A DNA stretch of 64,000 nt from contig NZ_JQKI01000017.1 of assembly GCF_000745965.1 (NCBI RefSeq), positions 1 to 64,000 of the forward strand, in the 5' to 3' direction. Below the pieces are notes generated by a model. That model saw nothing but the letters and a program-made list of their open reading frames with translations, was not told the DNA's origin and ran no database searches. This stretch comes from Edaphobacter aggregans DSM 19364. Its GTDB lineage: Bacteria > Acidobacteriota > Terriglobia > Terriglobales > Acidobacteriaceae. Position 1 is the stretch's first letter. Each line of letters opens with the position of its first letter. This document shows, piece by piece, positions 18,768 to 28,126 of the stretch. The translations under genes were made by a program, and so were the position numbers.

Positions 18768-18802
18768 GCTATCTGGAAGCTCAATGAGAGCCTCCAGATA
18801 GC
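18768..18802 (-). terminator. Hairpin after the OmpH gene
   Basis: GCTATCTGGA pairs perfectly with TCCAGATAGC and is extended inward by GCTC/GAGC around a short loop. On the minus strand it lies 28 bases past the stop of the OmpH gene, and the sequence after it is moderately T-rich (TGTTTAAGTTTTTC). Confidence 0.65.
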
Positions 18803-18829
18803 GTATTCGTGAGGCTGGTTGATCAGCCC

Positions 18830-19546
18830 TTACTGTTTGGGGGGTGCGGGCCTGGTCGCGGCCGGGGGGGTCGTGCGCGGACGTGCCCCGGGCGCACCGG
18901 CCGACGGAGCGGACGGCGGAGGAGCCGCGACACCCGACGAGGCGTTGTAGGCATTCACGACCGCCAGGGTGATGTCGATGTTTGGGTTCTGGCTGGCCCA
19001 CATGACGTTGCTGTTCTGCTGGTTGCTGACGTCAAGCAGCAGCGTGTAGCCGTTCTGCGCGACGTAGCTCTGCACCGTGCCCGAGACCTTGCGGGCGACC
19101 TTGGCATAGGCCTCCTGCAGATCCGCCTGGTAGGCGTTGTTGGCATCTTCGGCGTCGCGGTTAAGCTGCTTTTCCTTGGTGTCGATGCTCTTCAGGCGGT
19201 TGGCGCGCTCTTCATCGCTGAGAGTTGCAGGGGCGCTCTGAAGCTGCTTCTTGAGCGAATCGACCTCCTGCGCGAGGGTGTCGATCTGGGCCTTCTTGGG
19301 CTCGTACTTCTTCTGAACTTCCTGAACGGCCCTCTGGCCCTCGTTCGTGGCGAAGACACACTGCTCAAAGGCGATGAGAGCGATCTTTGCGGGCACGGCC
19401 TGCGGCGGCAGGGGCGGCGTGTTGGCTGCAGGAGCGGCGGCGGGTGCAGCGGCAGCGGGAGCGGGCGTTGCAGCCGTCTGCGCCATCGCAGCGGCAGTCG
19501 ACAGTCCCGCACTAAGGGCGGAGACAAGAACAAGGGAGCGATTCAT
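18830..19546 (-). CDS. OmpH/Skp-family periplasmic chaperone
   Basis: This 238-residue product starts with a signal peptide (NRSLVLVSALSAGLSTAAAMA). After an Ala/Pro-rich linker it shows the Skp/OmpH pattern: a first strand KIALIAFEQCVFA, a long charged coiled-coil (about residues 80-150, with QKKYEPKKAQIDTLAQEVDSL), and a final SYVAQNGYTLLLDVS block. A Pro/Ala-rich disordered tail ends it. Skp escorts unfolded outer-membrane proteins through the periplasm. The reading frame extends upstream, but the signal peptide fixes the ATG at 19546. It is not near bamA here. Confidence 0.88.
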   Translation of the reverse strand: MNRSLVLVSALSAGLSTAAAMAQTAATPAPAAAAPAAAPAANTPPLPPQAVPAKIALIAFEQCVFATNEGQRAVQEVQKKYEPKKAQIDTLAQEVDSLKKQLQSAPATLSDEERANRLKSIDTKEKQLNRDAEDANNAYQADLQEAYAKVARKVSGTVQSYVAQNGYTLLLDVSNQQNSNVMWASQNPNIDITLAVVNAYNASSGVAAPPPSAPSAGAPGARPRTTPPAATRPAPPKQ

Positions 19547-20667
19547 GCGGTGTTTGGTACTCCTTCGGGGATCGTCCAAGAAATCATCCGGCCGTAGGTG
19601 CAGCATCGCGACCTTCCGAGCCAATGGCCCTGCATCCGCTCGATGATGCACCCTTCGAGAGTGGACCACCTGTGCCTCGACCATCCGGCGAAATTACGTT
19701 TTCGCCGACAGGGAGCGAGAGGGCTGCCAGAACAGGTCCGATTATAGGTCCGGGCCAGAGGCGGGTCAAACAAAACCCTTCAGGCGTCGTGGCTAATCCC
19801 AAAATATGGAACCTTTGAGTGACGGTCTCCTGTTTTTGGACGGCTCGACCCCAAAAAGGGCGTAAAGTCGCGGAAGATGGAACAAATTTATTTGGCCTCA
19901 GGATTGCTTTCGCCTTAGTCGTGTCGCGTGCCTGGGAGGCCCCTGAAGTCCAGTTCGCTACACCAACTGCCGGCCCGAAAGAAGCTGCTCCCATGACGGA
20001 CAGCCGTGAGTCGGTCGTTGGGATTCCCGCCCGGGAGTCACTTTTCTGGGAGGCCAGTGACTGGCCCTAGGAGCATCGGCCGCTTTCTTCCCTGGAAGCG
20101 GCTGCCATCCTTATAGATATAGATATTGCTCATTGATTCGTCTTTTTCGGTCTTTTAATTTTAGGTCCGCATAATCCAAGCAACCCAGGTGCCAAACGGG
20201 GATCAGGGCAGACGAGGCCGGTCGGGATAGACGCTCTACCCCCTTCGATGTAAAATAAGGATGACTCTGAAGAGAGTGCTTGCAAAGCATAAGGCTTTGC
20301 GCGTACCCTGTGTCTTGCCTCGAGAACCGGCTGTGGGTGCCGATCCTGCATAACCACCGACGAAGTTTGGGAGTGGTGGAGGCATTCGTTACAGTGCACT
20401 GGCGTGGTCGGGCAATGTTGCAAAGGATGAGAGGGTGAAAGGAACGGCCATATCAGGCGTTCCGTGCTGCCCAGGCTTGGCAGGCCAGCCGGCCGGGGAG
20501 CGAGTAGCGGCAATTTAGACGTCCGTTTTGAGTACAACTTGAGACCGGTTTCTCCGACGCTGCAATTCGAGTTTGGTTCGCGCTTCGTTGTCTCGACGAA
20601 GACGGATGTACTCGTTGTCGTGGGAGTAAATCGCTAATTGCGCTCCGGCGCAACAGGAAGTGGAAGC
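19547..20667. other. 1.1 kb region without a convincing gene
   Basis: Reading frames here lack codon bias, recognisable domains and ribosome-binding sites. Several structures are visible: CTGGGAGGCC as a direct repeat at 19932 and 20046; GGCCAGT-G-ACTGGCC at 20052-20066; GCCGCTT/AAGCGGC at 20079-20102; and CCACC/GGTGG at 20354-20379. A TAAAAT hexamer lies near 20251. The stretch could hold one or more non-coding RNAs and the promoters of the two divergent flanking genes. Confidence 0.45.
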
Positions 20668-21747
20668 ATGACTTCAGAGCAGAATATGCCCGACGTGCAG
20701 TCGCACCAGGGTTCCTCGGCGGCGCCCATCGAGGATGGCGAGTCGCAGTACACCGGGGCACAGATTCCCCACGGCATGGGCCAGTCCAAGAGCAGCCGCC
20801 GGCGGAGGCGCAAGCGGAAGAACAAAGGTATCGATGCCGGCGCTCCCGCAACCCAGCCCGGAGCTGAGCAGAGCGGCCAGGTCCCCGCGATTCAGGCGGC
20901 GGCGCCATCGCAGGGATTTCAGCAGCCCTCCGGCCAGCCCTACCAGGGCGGTGGCCAGCAACAGCAGGGCTCCGGCGGAGGCAAGCGCTGGAAGAAGAGG
21001 TTCCGTGACCGCGACCGGCAGCGGGGCTCGCACGCGCAGCAGAATCCCGGCAACGTCGCCGACTTCAACGGCGGCAGCGGCTTCCGCGGCGGTGAGACGC
21101 ACCAGCCGGGCAACAACGCCTACAAGCGTTCCAAGGGCGGAAAGCAGCAGCAGCGCGGCCCGCGCAGCTTTGTGGGTCCGATGGACCACAGCTACCGCGA
21201 GGTGAACGGCAACTTCGCCGACGCTCCTCCCTCGACGATTGAGACGGGCAACTTCCGCCGCTCGAATGGCGGTCGCCAGTATGTCAGCGACTCGCAGCCG
21301 ATCGACTACTCGCAGGGCCGCGCAATTCCCATTCCCGAGGACGCGCCGACGAAGATCTTCTTCTTTATCGAAGACCTGTTCTTCCTGGCGAAGATCCAGG
21401 AGACCGCGCGCAAGCTGGGAGTGAAGGTCGCCTTCGTGAAGAACGACAAGGAGGTCTTCGCGCAGCTGACCGGCGGCGAGGAAGAGGACCGTCCGGGACT
21501 GATCGTGTTCGATCTGAACAATGCGAGCGCCAAGCCGCTGACGCTGATTCCCAAGCTGAAGGCGAAGCTGAAGAAGGGCACTTCGATCGTCGGCTTCCTG
21601 TCGCACGTTCAGGGCGACCTGAAAGCCAAGGCCGTCGAGGTAGGCTGCGACACGGTGATGCCGCGCGCAGCGTTCTCGCAAAACCTGCCGAACCTTCTGC
21701 GCCGCTACGGCACCATCGAAGAGGACGACAACAACTACAACCAGTAG
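20668..21747 (+). CDS. Disordered basic protein with C-terminal degenerate receiver-like domain
   Basis: The 359-residue product has two parts. Residues 1 to about 225 are low-complexity, rich in Gln, Gly, Arg and Lys, with a basic cluster SRRRRRKRKNKG and a GGKRWKKRFRDRDRQRG block, as in RNA-binding disordered proteins. Residues 230-355 form an alpha/beta domain like CheY: KIFFFIEDLFF, then LIVFDLNN where the phospho-Asp would be, GFLSH at the Thr/Ser site, and VMPRAAF where receivers have a KP pair. The acidic pair and the Lys are not conserved, so it is probably a pseudo-receiver. ATG at 20668 follows GGAAG; an upstream TTG is less likely. Function is unknown. Confidence 0.75.
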   Translation: MTSEQNMPDVQSHQGSSAAPIEDGESQYTGAQIPHGMGQSKSSRRRRRKRKNKGIDAGAPATQPGAEQSGQVPAIQAAAPSQGFQQPSGQPYQGGGQQQQGSGGGKRWKKRFRDRDRQRGSHAQQNPGNVADFNGGSGFRGGETHQPGNNAYKRSKGGKQQQRGPRSFVGPMDHSYREVNGNFADAPPSTIETGNFRRSNGGRQYVSDSQPIDYSQGRAIPIPEDAPTKIFFFIEDLFFLAKIQETARKLGVKVAFVKNDKEVFAQLTGGEEEDRPGLIVFDLNNASAKPLTLIPKLKAKLKKGTSIVGFLSHVQGDLKAKAVEVGCDTVMPRAAFSQNLPNLLRRYGTIEEDDNNYNQ

Positions 21748-21789
21748 GGACTACGGATTCCACCACCTGTGACGAAGGCCTGTAAGCGG

Positions 21790-22698
21790 ATGGCGAACGA
21801 ACACAGTTCGGTCACGATCAGTGTAGTCATCCCCGCGTATAACGCCGGTTCGCTGATAGGCGAAACGCTTGACAGCGTGCTCGCACAGAGCTGTCCGGCC
21901 CACGAGATCATTGTGGTCGACGATGGCTCGACCGATGACACGGCAGAGGTCGTCCGCAGGTACGGCAATGCGGTTCGTTATCTCCGGCAGGAGAACCAGG
22001 GACAGGCGATCGCACGGAACACAGGCATTCACGCCGCGACCGGAGAATGGATTGCTCCGTTGGACAGCGACGATATTTCTGCCGGATCGTCTTCGCCGCG
22101 CGACGGAGGCGATCGAGGCGAACCCGCACCTGGTCGTCGTCTACTCGGCCTTCGACTATTTGAACGAGGACGGCACACGCATCTTCTTTCCTGTGTTTCC
22201 GGCGCGTGAGCTTTGGCCTGCTCTGCGCTACCGCTCCCCGGTCCTGCCTTCGACGGCGACAATTCGGCGGAGCGTGCTTCTGGCGGCAGGAGGATTTCGC
22301 AAGGTCTTCATTGAGGATTGGGACCTAGGTTCCGGCTGGTCAGGAAGCACTCGGCCGCAGCCTTTCACGAGCTGCCGGAGAGCCTGCTTCTCTATCGCCA
22401 GTGGGATGGCAACGCGACGAACAACCACATCCGATACGCCAAAGGGATGCTGGACCTGATGGATCACACTCTGCTTGAGGATCGGTCAGGACTTGAGAGA
22501 GCGATCTGGAGGCGGAGGATCGAGGCCCGAATTCATCACGAACTCTCGATTGAGCTGCGCAACAGCAATGATCCGCGCTACATGAAGCATGCTCTGACTT
22601 CGCTCGGCCGATGGCCGCTGTGGGACGAAGTTGTACCGCCGCGGCGGTACAAGATATTCGCAAAACATGCTGTACAAACGCGTCGCCGGCGAGGTTAG
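21790..22698 (+). pseudogene. Family 2 glycosyltransferase, broken by two frameshifts
   Basis: Three frames must be joined to give one GT-A fold glycosyltransferase of about 300 residues. The first carries SVVIPAYNAGSLIGETLDSV, VVDDGSTDDT and LDSDDI (the DXD site). A one-base loss near 22075 moves to the second frame, beginning FLPDRLRRATEAI and running to FIEDWDL. A second one-base loss near 22324 moves to the third, beginning FRLVRKHSA with LLLYRQWDGN. Rebuilding both sites gives the expected family strings DSDD-I-LPDRL and EDWDL-W-FRLVRK. Unless these are sequence errors, the gene is inactive. Its end overlaps the convergent HIT gene by four bases. Confidence 0.85.
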
Positions 22699-23039
22699 CC
22701 GGGAGGCCACTTCATGGGTCGGCCACCCAGCAGATGCAGATGGAGGTGATGCACGGTCTGACCGCCATCTTCGCCGGTGTTGATCACGACGCGGTAGCCC
22801 TTGTCGAGCTTCTGATCGCGTGCGAGGTTGGCGGCGGTCGCCACGAGGTGGCCGAGCAGAGGCTTGTGCTCGGCGAGCGCCTTGGCCTGGGATGCGATGT
22901 GCTCCTTGGGAACGATGAGCAGATGCGTAGGGGCCTGCGGATTGATGTCGGGAAATCCGATGCAGAACTCGTCCTCGTAGATGCGGTTTGCAGGGATTTC
23001 ACCAGCGAGAATCTTGCAGAACAAGCAGTCAGTGTGCAT
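22695..23039 (-). CDS. HIT-family (histidine triad) protein, HinT-like
   Basis: This 114-residue nucleotide-binding hydrolase shows the full histidine triad HHLHLHLLGG near residues 97-106, preceded by GEDGGQTV. The N-terminal pair Cys5/Cys8 (CLFCKI) is the zinc-site half seen in many bacterial HinT proteins. HinT-type enzymes hydrolyse purine nucleoside phosphoramidates and acyl-AMP adducts in the cytosol. Length is exactly that of the family. The downstream M48 protease gene lies on the opposite side of its start and shares the strand. Confidence 0.94.
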   Translation of the reverse strand: MHTDCLFCKILAGEIPANRIYEDEFCIGFPDINPQAPTHLLIVPKEHIASQAKALAEHKPLLGHLVATAANLARDQKLDKGYRVVINTGEDGGQTVHHLHLHLLGGRPMKWPPG

Positions 23040-23079
23040 TTTTTTGTACTGTCAGGTGCTCATTTTTCGCTGCAAAACT

Positions 23080-24423
23080 TCACTTCGCGAAGTACTTCGG
23101 ATGCTGGCCCGGAGACCATGGGTTGTATGCGGCCGCGAAGGCCGCGCGGCTCGAAACGGAGGGATGGCTGAAGGTCCAGAATTCAACAAAGGGGTTAGGG
23201 TTGGGATCGGTGAGCGACATCTCGCCCAATAGCTGGAAAGACTGCTGCGCAGTAGTTTGCGGGTCGGCGACGATGCCGTGAATGGCCTCCTGGCCGTAGA
23301 CGTCGGCCTCGTGCTCGTGCATTCGGCTGTAGCCGTTGACGATGGGTTCAGAGAAGAAGGAAAGCACGGCTAGCACCAGCAGGAGAACCACCAGCGCGCC
23401 CCAGTCGTTCTGCGAAGGGATGCGCCAGCGTGCGCCGTATCGCGCGATGAGCCACTGAATACCGCGGTAGCCGAGGTAGAACTCGACCAGCAGCAGGACC
23501 CCGAGGAAGACAAGGGTCTGCGGGATATGGTTCAGCACGTAGTGGCCCATCTCGTGGCCGAAGATAAAGCTGATCTCGTCCGGCGTGGCCTTCGTGATGG
23601 AGTTGTCCCAGACGACGACGCGCTTGGAGGCTCCGTAGCCGGTGACGTAGGCGTTCAGCGTGGTGACCTTCTCACTGGCCTTCATCAGAAACATGCGCTC
23701 CGCCGGAATCTCGATGCCGCCGCGGGCGACGACCTGCTCCAGCCGATCGACCAGCGCGGGGTTAGTCTTTGCGAGTGGCTCGAATTTGTTGAAGAGCGGG
23801 TCGATCAGCACCGGCGCCACAAAGACCGAGAGCAGCACGAAGACCATGGCCGGAATCCAGAACCAGAACCACCAGCGCGTGGGCGATCTGCGGATGACCC
23901 AGAAGAGCAGCATCACCAGAAGGCCACCGAAGACGAAGGTGAGCAGAAGGCTCTTAGCCGCGTCCCAGGCCCAGCTTCCCCACCCCTGCACGGACTGGCC
24001 GTAGGCGACCGCGGCGTGGTGGCCGTAGAGGTCCAGCGGGAGATCGAGCAGCGTGCTCGCCAGCAGGAGCAGGAGAATGAAGGTGAATCCCTGGACCCAG
24101 CGGCTCTTGCTGAGATTGACCGCGACGTTGCGCATGCGGGCGATCACACCGAGCGCCAGCAGAAGGATGAGCTGCAGGATGCCCCAGCCGCTGCCAAGAA
24201 AGTCGAGGATGACGCGAATGCGCGAGTAGTCGATCGCTTGCTGGAGCTTCTCCGGCGGTAGCGAGTAGGCGGGCTTGGCGGTCGACGCCTCCGGCGGCTG
24301 CTGGGTCTGGGCTTGCGCTTGGGATTGCGATTCGGGCTGCGGAGGAGCCTGGCCATAAAGCGGCAAAGCCGCGAGAACGGCGGCACAGACGAGGAAGAGA
24401 ACAACAAGGATACGGGTGCGCAT
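23080..24423 (-). CDS. M48-family (Ste24/CAAX-protease-like) membrane metallopeptidase
   Basis: This product of about 447 residues has a signal-like N-terminus, a Gln/Pro linker, about six or seven membrane helices, and the zinc motif HEMGH (FIFGHEMGHYVLNH); the third ligand Glu lies in MHEHEADVYG. The block ANAYVTGYG-like LNAYVTGYGASKRVVVWDN is a family signature. Ste24-type proteases cleave membrane or misfolded proteins at the inner membrane. ATG at 24423 starts the signal-like segment MRTRILVVLFLVC; the frame is open 13 codons further. It is divergent from the TldD-like gene. Confidence 0.9.
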   Translation of the reverse strand: MRTRILVVLFLVCAAVLAALPLYGQAPPQPESQSQAQAQTQQPPEASTAKPAYSLPPEKLQQAIDYSRIRVILDFLGSGWGILQLILLLALGVIARMRNVAVNLSKSRWVQGFTFILLLLLASTLLDLPLDLYGHHAAVAYGQSVQGWGSWAWDAAKSLLLTFVFGGLLVMLLFWVIRRSPTRWWFWFWIPAMVFVLLSVFVAPVLIDPLFNKFEPLAKTNPALVDRLEQVVARGGIEIPAERMFLMKASEKVTTLNAYVTGYGASKRVVVWDNSITKATPDEISFIFGHEMGHYVLNHIPQTLVFLGVLLLVEFYLGYRGIQWLIARYGARWRIPSQNDWGALVVLLLVLAVLSFFSEPIVNGYSRMHEHEADVYGQEAIHGIVADPQTTAQQSFQLLGEMSLTDPNPNPFVEFWTFSHPSVSSRAAFAAAYNPWSPGQHPKYFAK

Positions 24424-24685
24424 GCGGAGTCTTTCTATGCTTGAGGTTGAGTCAGTTTGCACGATCGCCTCGCGGACTGCAATCTATTCTCGCTGGTGGG
24501 CCGAAGAGGATTGGCCCTTGGGTATCTGCGAAGCTAAATCCACTCATGCTTCGTCCAACAGCCAGTCGCGCCCAAGAGCCAAGTCGAGCGTCCCCTGTCG
24601 AGAACCTCTCGACCAAGCACCGCCGAGGCACTTTCGATACACTCGGCCTAGTCAGATTCCCGCAGGTGAAACGAGCTCTCCTTCG

Positions 24686-26422
24686 ATGATGCGATTCCGT
24701 GCAGTTCCTTCCGGCCTCACCGGCCTTGCCTTGATCGTTCTCTGTCCCCTGAGCCGCGCGACGGATACGACACCTCCGCGGCCGCAGGCCAACATAGTCC
24801 TGATGGACGCGATGGATGCCGAGCTGCATCGCGCAATGTCCTCGCTGGGCAGTACGGGCGAGAACGGCCAGCCAAAGCCCTACTTCCTGAGCTATGCGGT
24901 TAGCGACTCAGACAGCTTCAACATGACCGCGCAGTACGGCGCGATCGTTCAGAACAACCAGAGCCGCCGCCGCACCGCCGACGTGCAGCTGCGCATCGGG
25001 ACGCCCCAGGAAGACAACACCCACGGCGACCATCGCAGCAGCGCACTGACGACGATTCCGCTGCCTCTCACCGACGACCGCGAGGCGATCGCCCGCAGTC
25101 TCTGGTTCGCCACCAACCGCGACTATGCCAAGGCGCTCGACAGCTACCTGAAGGTCAAGACCGAGCAGCAGGTGCGCGCCAAAGAGGAGGACGGCTCCGC
25201 TGACTTCTCAGCGGAGCAGCCAAAGGCGGCCGTGCTTCCCGCCTCGTCGCCGCTCGCCGTCGACAAGGCTGCATGGGAGAGCCGTCTGTGCGATCTCTCC
25301 GGCGTCTTCCGCCAGTACCCGGACATCTTCTTCAACAACGTTGTGGTGCAGGCCACCACGGAGACCGCGTACTTCCTCTCGTCGGAGGGAACAAAGGTGG
25401 CTTCGCCGAACCAAGTAGCGCGGCTGGTCATCGTCGCCCGCACCCGTGCCGCCGACGGCATGGACCTCTTCCGTACGGAGACCTTCGAGGCTGATACGCT
25501 GGCGCACCTGCCGGACCAGAAGACGCTGGTCGAGAAGACGACGACGATGGCCAAGAACCTGGTCGCGCTGCGCACCGCGCCGGTCACCGAACCCTTCAAC
25601 GGGCCGGCGATCCTCAGCGGCCGCGCCTCGGCTGTCTTCTTCCACGAGGTCCTGGGCCATCGCCTGGAGGGCCAGCGCCAGCGCGGCGATGACGAGGGCC
25701 AGACCTTCACCAAGCTGCTGGGTAAGCAGATTCTTCCCAGCTTTATCAGCGTTACGGACGACCCGACGCTCAAGACCTTCGACGGGCAGCCCCTGAGCGG
25801 CCACTACAACTACGACGACGAGGGCCAGCAGGCGCGCCGCGTGGACCTGATCAAGGACGGCGTGCTCGATACCTTCCTGATGTCGCGGCTACCGATCGCC
25901 AGCTTCTCGAACTCGAACGGCCACGGTCGCGCCGAGACGGGCCGCATGCCCACGGGGCGGCAGGGCAACCTGATCGTCAGCTCGACCAAGACGGTCAGCG
26001 ACAAGGAGCTGCGCCAGATGCTGATCGACGAGGCGAAGAAGCAGGGCAAGACCTACGGGCTCTACTTCGAGGACATCTCCTCGGGCTTCGCGGTCACGAC
26101 GCGGCGCTCGCCGCAGGCCTTCCAGGTGATCCCGCTGGTGGTCTACCGGGTTTACGTCGATGGGCGACCTGATGAGCTGGTGCGCGGCGTCTCGATCGTC
26201 GGCACGCCGCAGGCGGCGCTCAACCGCATCGTCGCAACGAGCAACAAACAGGACGTCTTCAACGGCATCTGCGGGGCCGAGTCCGGCAGCATTCCGGTCA
26301 GCGCTGTGGCCCCGGCGATGCTCGTCAGCGAGATCGAGACCCAGCGCCAGGCGCAAGGCACGACGCGTCCGCCGATTCTTCCGCCGCCGCCGGTAAGCGG
26401 ATCCGGAAAGGAGAACAAATAA
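24686..26422 (+). CDS. Exported TldD-like metallopeptidase
   Basis: The 578-residue protein has the TldD/PmbA fold and the TldD metal motif HEXXXH as HEVLGH at residue 320 (FFHEVLGHRLEGQ). Two starts overlap (ATGATG at 24686). Unlike E. coli TldD, it opens with a signal peptide (SGLTGLALIVLCPLSRA), so it probably works outside the cytoplasm. Other conserved blocks are YYDDEG-like YNYDDEGQQARR and SNGHGRAETGRMPTGRQGNLIV. Its stop and the ATG of the partner gene share one base (TAATG). The TldD/TldE pair is known to cleave unstructured peptides. Confidence 0.88.
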   Translation: MMRFRAVPSGLTGLALIVLCPLSRATDTTPPRPQANIVLMDAMDAELHRAMSSLGSTGENGQPKPYFLSYAVSDSDSFNMTAQYGAIVQNNQSRRRTADVQLRIGTPQEDNTHGDHRSSALTTIPLPLTDDREAIARSLWFATNRDYAKALDSYLKVKTEQQVRAKEEDGSADFSAEQPKAAVLPASSPLAVDKAAWESRLCDLSGVFRQYPDIFFNNVVVQATTETAYFLSSEGTKVASPNQVARLVIVARTRAADGMDLFRTETFEADTLAHLPDQKTLVEKTTTMAKNLVALRTAPVTEPFNGPAILSGRASAVFFHEVLGHRLEGQRQRGDDEGQTFTKLLGKQILPSFISVTDDPTLKTFDGQPLSGHYNYDDEGQQARRVDLIKDGVLDTFLMSRLPIASFSNSNGHGRAETGRMPTGRQGNLIVSSTKTVSDKELRQMLIDEAKKQGKTYGLYFEDISSGFAVTTRRSPQAFQVIPLVVYRVYVDGRPDELVRGVSIVGTPQAALNRIVATSNKQDVFNGICGAESGSIPVSAVAPAMLVSEIETQRQAQGTTRPPILPPPPVSGSGKENK

Positions 26423-28098
26423 TGAAGACCTCTCTTTCCCATCCGAGGCTCCGGCCCTCCCTCCGCAGCGCGCTGTCCGTTGCGGCGCTATTTGTCACGG
26501 TATCGGTTACAAGGATCTGCGCGGCCCAAACAGATGACCCCATGCTGAAGGCGATGCAGGAGGAGCTGAATCGCGAGAAGACGCAGCTTGTGATTCCCGG
26601 GATGCAGCAGCCGTACTTTATCGAGTACCGCCTGGACGATTTTTCGAGCTATGAGGCCGTGGCCAACTACGGCGCACTGACGCGCGAAGAGGAAGGCCGC
26701 CAACGCGTGGTTCGCGTCACCGTGCGGATCGGCAGCTACACCACCGACTCGAGTTCGGGCCGCGGCGACGGCACCGTACAGATGGCCCCGCAGGACAACA
26801 ACCCCGACGCCCTGCGCTATGCGCTGTGGATCGCCACCGACGATGCGTACAAGAACGCGCTCCGCGCCTACTCGACCAAGCGGGCGACGCTCGAGCGGTT
26901 CCAGCAGTCGCGCGCCGAGAAGGACTTCTCCCAGGAGAAGCCGGTGGTTCTCATCGAGCCGCTCCGCAGGCTGGAGATCGATCGCGCCGAGTGGAAGCGG
27001 CGCATCGTCGAGGCCAGCGGCCTCTATGCCACCGCGCCCGAGGTTTGCGCCTCCGCCGATCAGGTGCAATACTCGACCGCGAACGTTCGCGCCATGGTCC
27101 TCAACCGCTACCTGGTCAACACCGAGGGCACCACGCTGCGCTACAGCCTGAGCGGATACACGAACGCCATCAGCGTCGGCGGCCAGGCGTCCGACGGCAT
27201 GCGCCTCGCGCGTGACAACGGCTCCGTCGCAGTGACGGCAGCAGAGCTTGAGAGCTGGCCCGCGTTCCGCAAGCGCGTCATCGACGACCTGAAGAGCCTC
27301 GAGGCTCTGCGCAACGCCCCGGTCGTCGATGCCGAGGACTATCACGGCCCCGTGCTCTTCTCCGGAGACGCAGCCTCCGATGTGATGAACCGGTTCTTTG
27401 TACCGAACGTCGAGGCCGACCGTCCCGAGCTGGGAACAACGGCGCGCACCACAGGGATCTACAACTCCAGCTACAAGGCGCGCGTTCTGCCTGCGTTCTT
27501 CAGCGTCATCGACAACCCGGCAGAGTCGACCTTCGCCGGCCGGTCGGTCGTCGGCACCTACCAGGTCGATGATGAGGGCGTTCCAGCGCACGCTGTGCCT
27601 GTCGTCTCCAACGGCAGGCTCGACAACTATCTGATCGGCCGCGAACCCGTGAGGGACTTCCCCAGTTCCAACGGCCACGGCCGCGCAGCACCGGGAGCGC
27701 CCGCCCACTCGCGCAGCGGCGTCATGATCTTCAAGCCAAGCAACCCGGTCCCGGTAGCCGAGCTTCGCCAGCGCCTGCTGGCGATGGCGAAGGAGCAGAA
27801 ACGCGACGTCTATGCCGTAGAGACGATGGGCGGCGATATCCCGCGGCTGCTGTATCTCGTTCACCCCGACGGCACGCGGCAGCTGGTGCGCGGAGCCGCC
27901 TTCGACGAGCTGGACAACCGCAGTCTGCGCTCGGAGATCCTCGCCGCCGGCGACGATCCTTATGTCAACGACTCGCTCGGCACCCTGCCCCAGACGACCA
28001 TCGTGCCCAGCCTGCTCTTCGGCGACATCGGCGTGAAGCGCGCGACCGAGGAGCAGCAGAAGCTCCCTTACTACCCGCCGCCGCCGGCGACGAAGTAA
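26422..28098 (+). CDS. Exported TldE/PmbA-like partner protein
   Basis: The 558-residue protein resembles the preceding TldD-like product in length and order (YFIEYRLDD, NSSYKARVLPAFF, YQVDDEGVPAHAV, SNGHGRAAPGAP) but lacks the HEXXXH motif: the aligned site reads VLFSGDAASDVMNRF. This matches the non-catalytic TldE/PmbA subunit of the heterodimeric protease. A signal peptide (LSVAALFVTVSVTRICAAQ) indicates export. It is translationally coupled to the tldD-like gene and followed after 28 bases by a membrane protein gene. Confidence 0.85.
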   Translation: MKTSLSHPRLRPSLRSALSVAALFVTVSVTRICAAQTDDPMLKAMQEELNREKTQLVIPGMQQPYFIEYRLDDFSSYEAVANYGALTREEEGRQRVVRVTVRIGSYTTDSSSGRGDGTVQMAPQDNNPDALRYALWIATDDAYKNALRAYSTKRATLERFQQSRAEKDFSQEKPVVLIEPLRRLEIDRAEWKRRIVEASGLYATAPEVCASADQVQYSTANVRAMVLNRYLVNTEGTTLRYSLSGYTNAISVGGQASDGMRLARDNGSVAVTAAELESWPAFRKRVIDDLKSLEALRNAPVVDAEDYHGPVLFSGDAASDVMNRFFVPNVEADRPELGTTARTTGIYNSSYKARVLPAFFSVIDNPAESTFAGRSVVGTYQVDDEGVPAHAVPVVSNGRLDNYLIGREPVRDFPSSNGHGRAAPGAPAHSRSGVMIFKPSNPVPVAELRQRLLAMAKEQKRDVYAVETMGGDIPRLLYLVHPDGTRQLVRGAAFDELDNRSLRSEILAAGDDPYVNDSLGTLPQTTIVPSLLFGDIGVKRATEEQQKLPYYPPPPATK

Positions 28099-28126
28099 AC
28101 GCGCAAACGACAAAGGACCGAACGAG

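Noticed and set aside
19584..19994. Possible 136-codon protein on the minus strand
   Set aside because: No recognisable domain or codon bias, low-complexity start, no ribosome-binding site.
19940..20000. tRNA-like string CAGTTGGTGTAGCG on the minus strand
   Set aside because: No acceptor, anticodon or T-arm could be paired around it.
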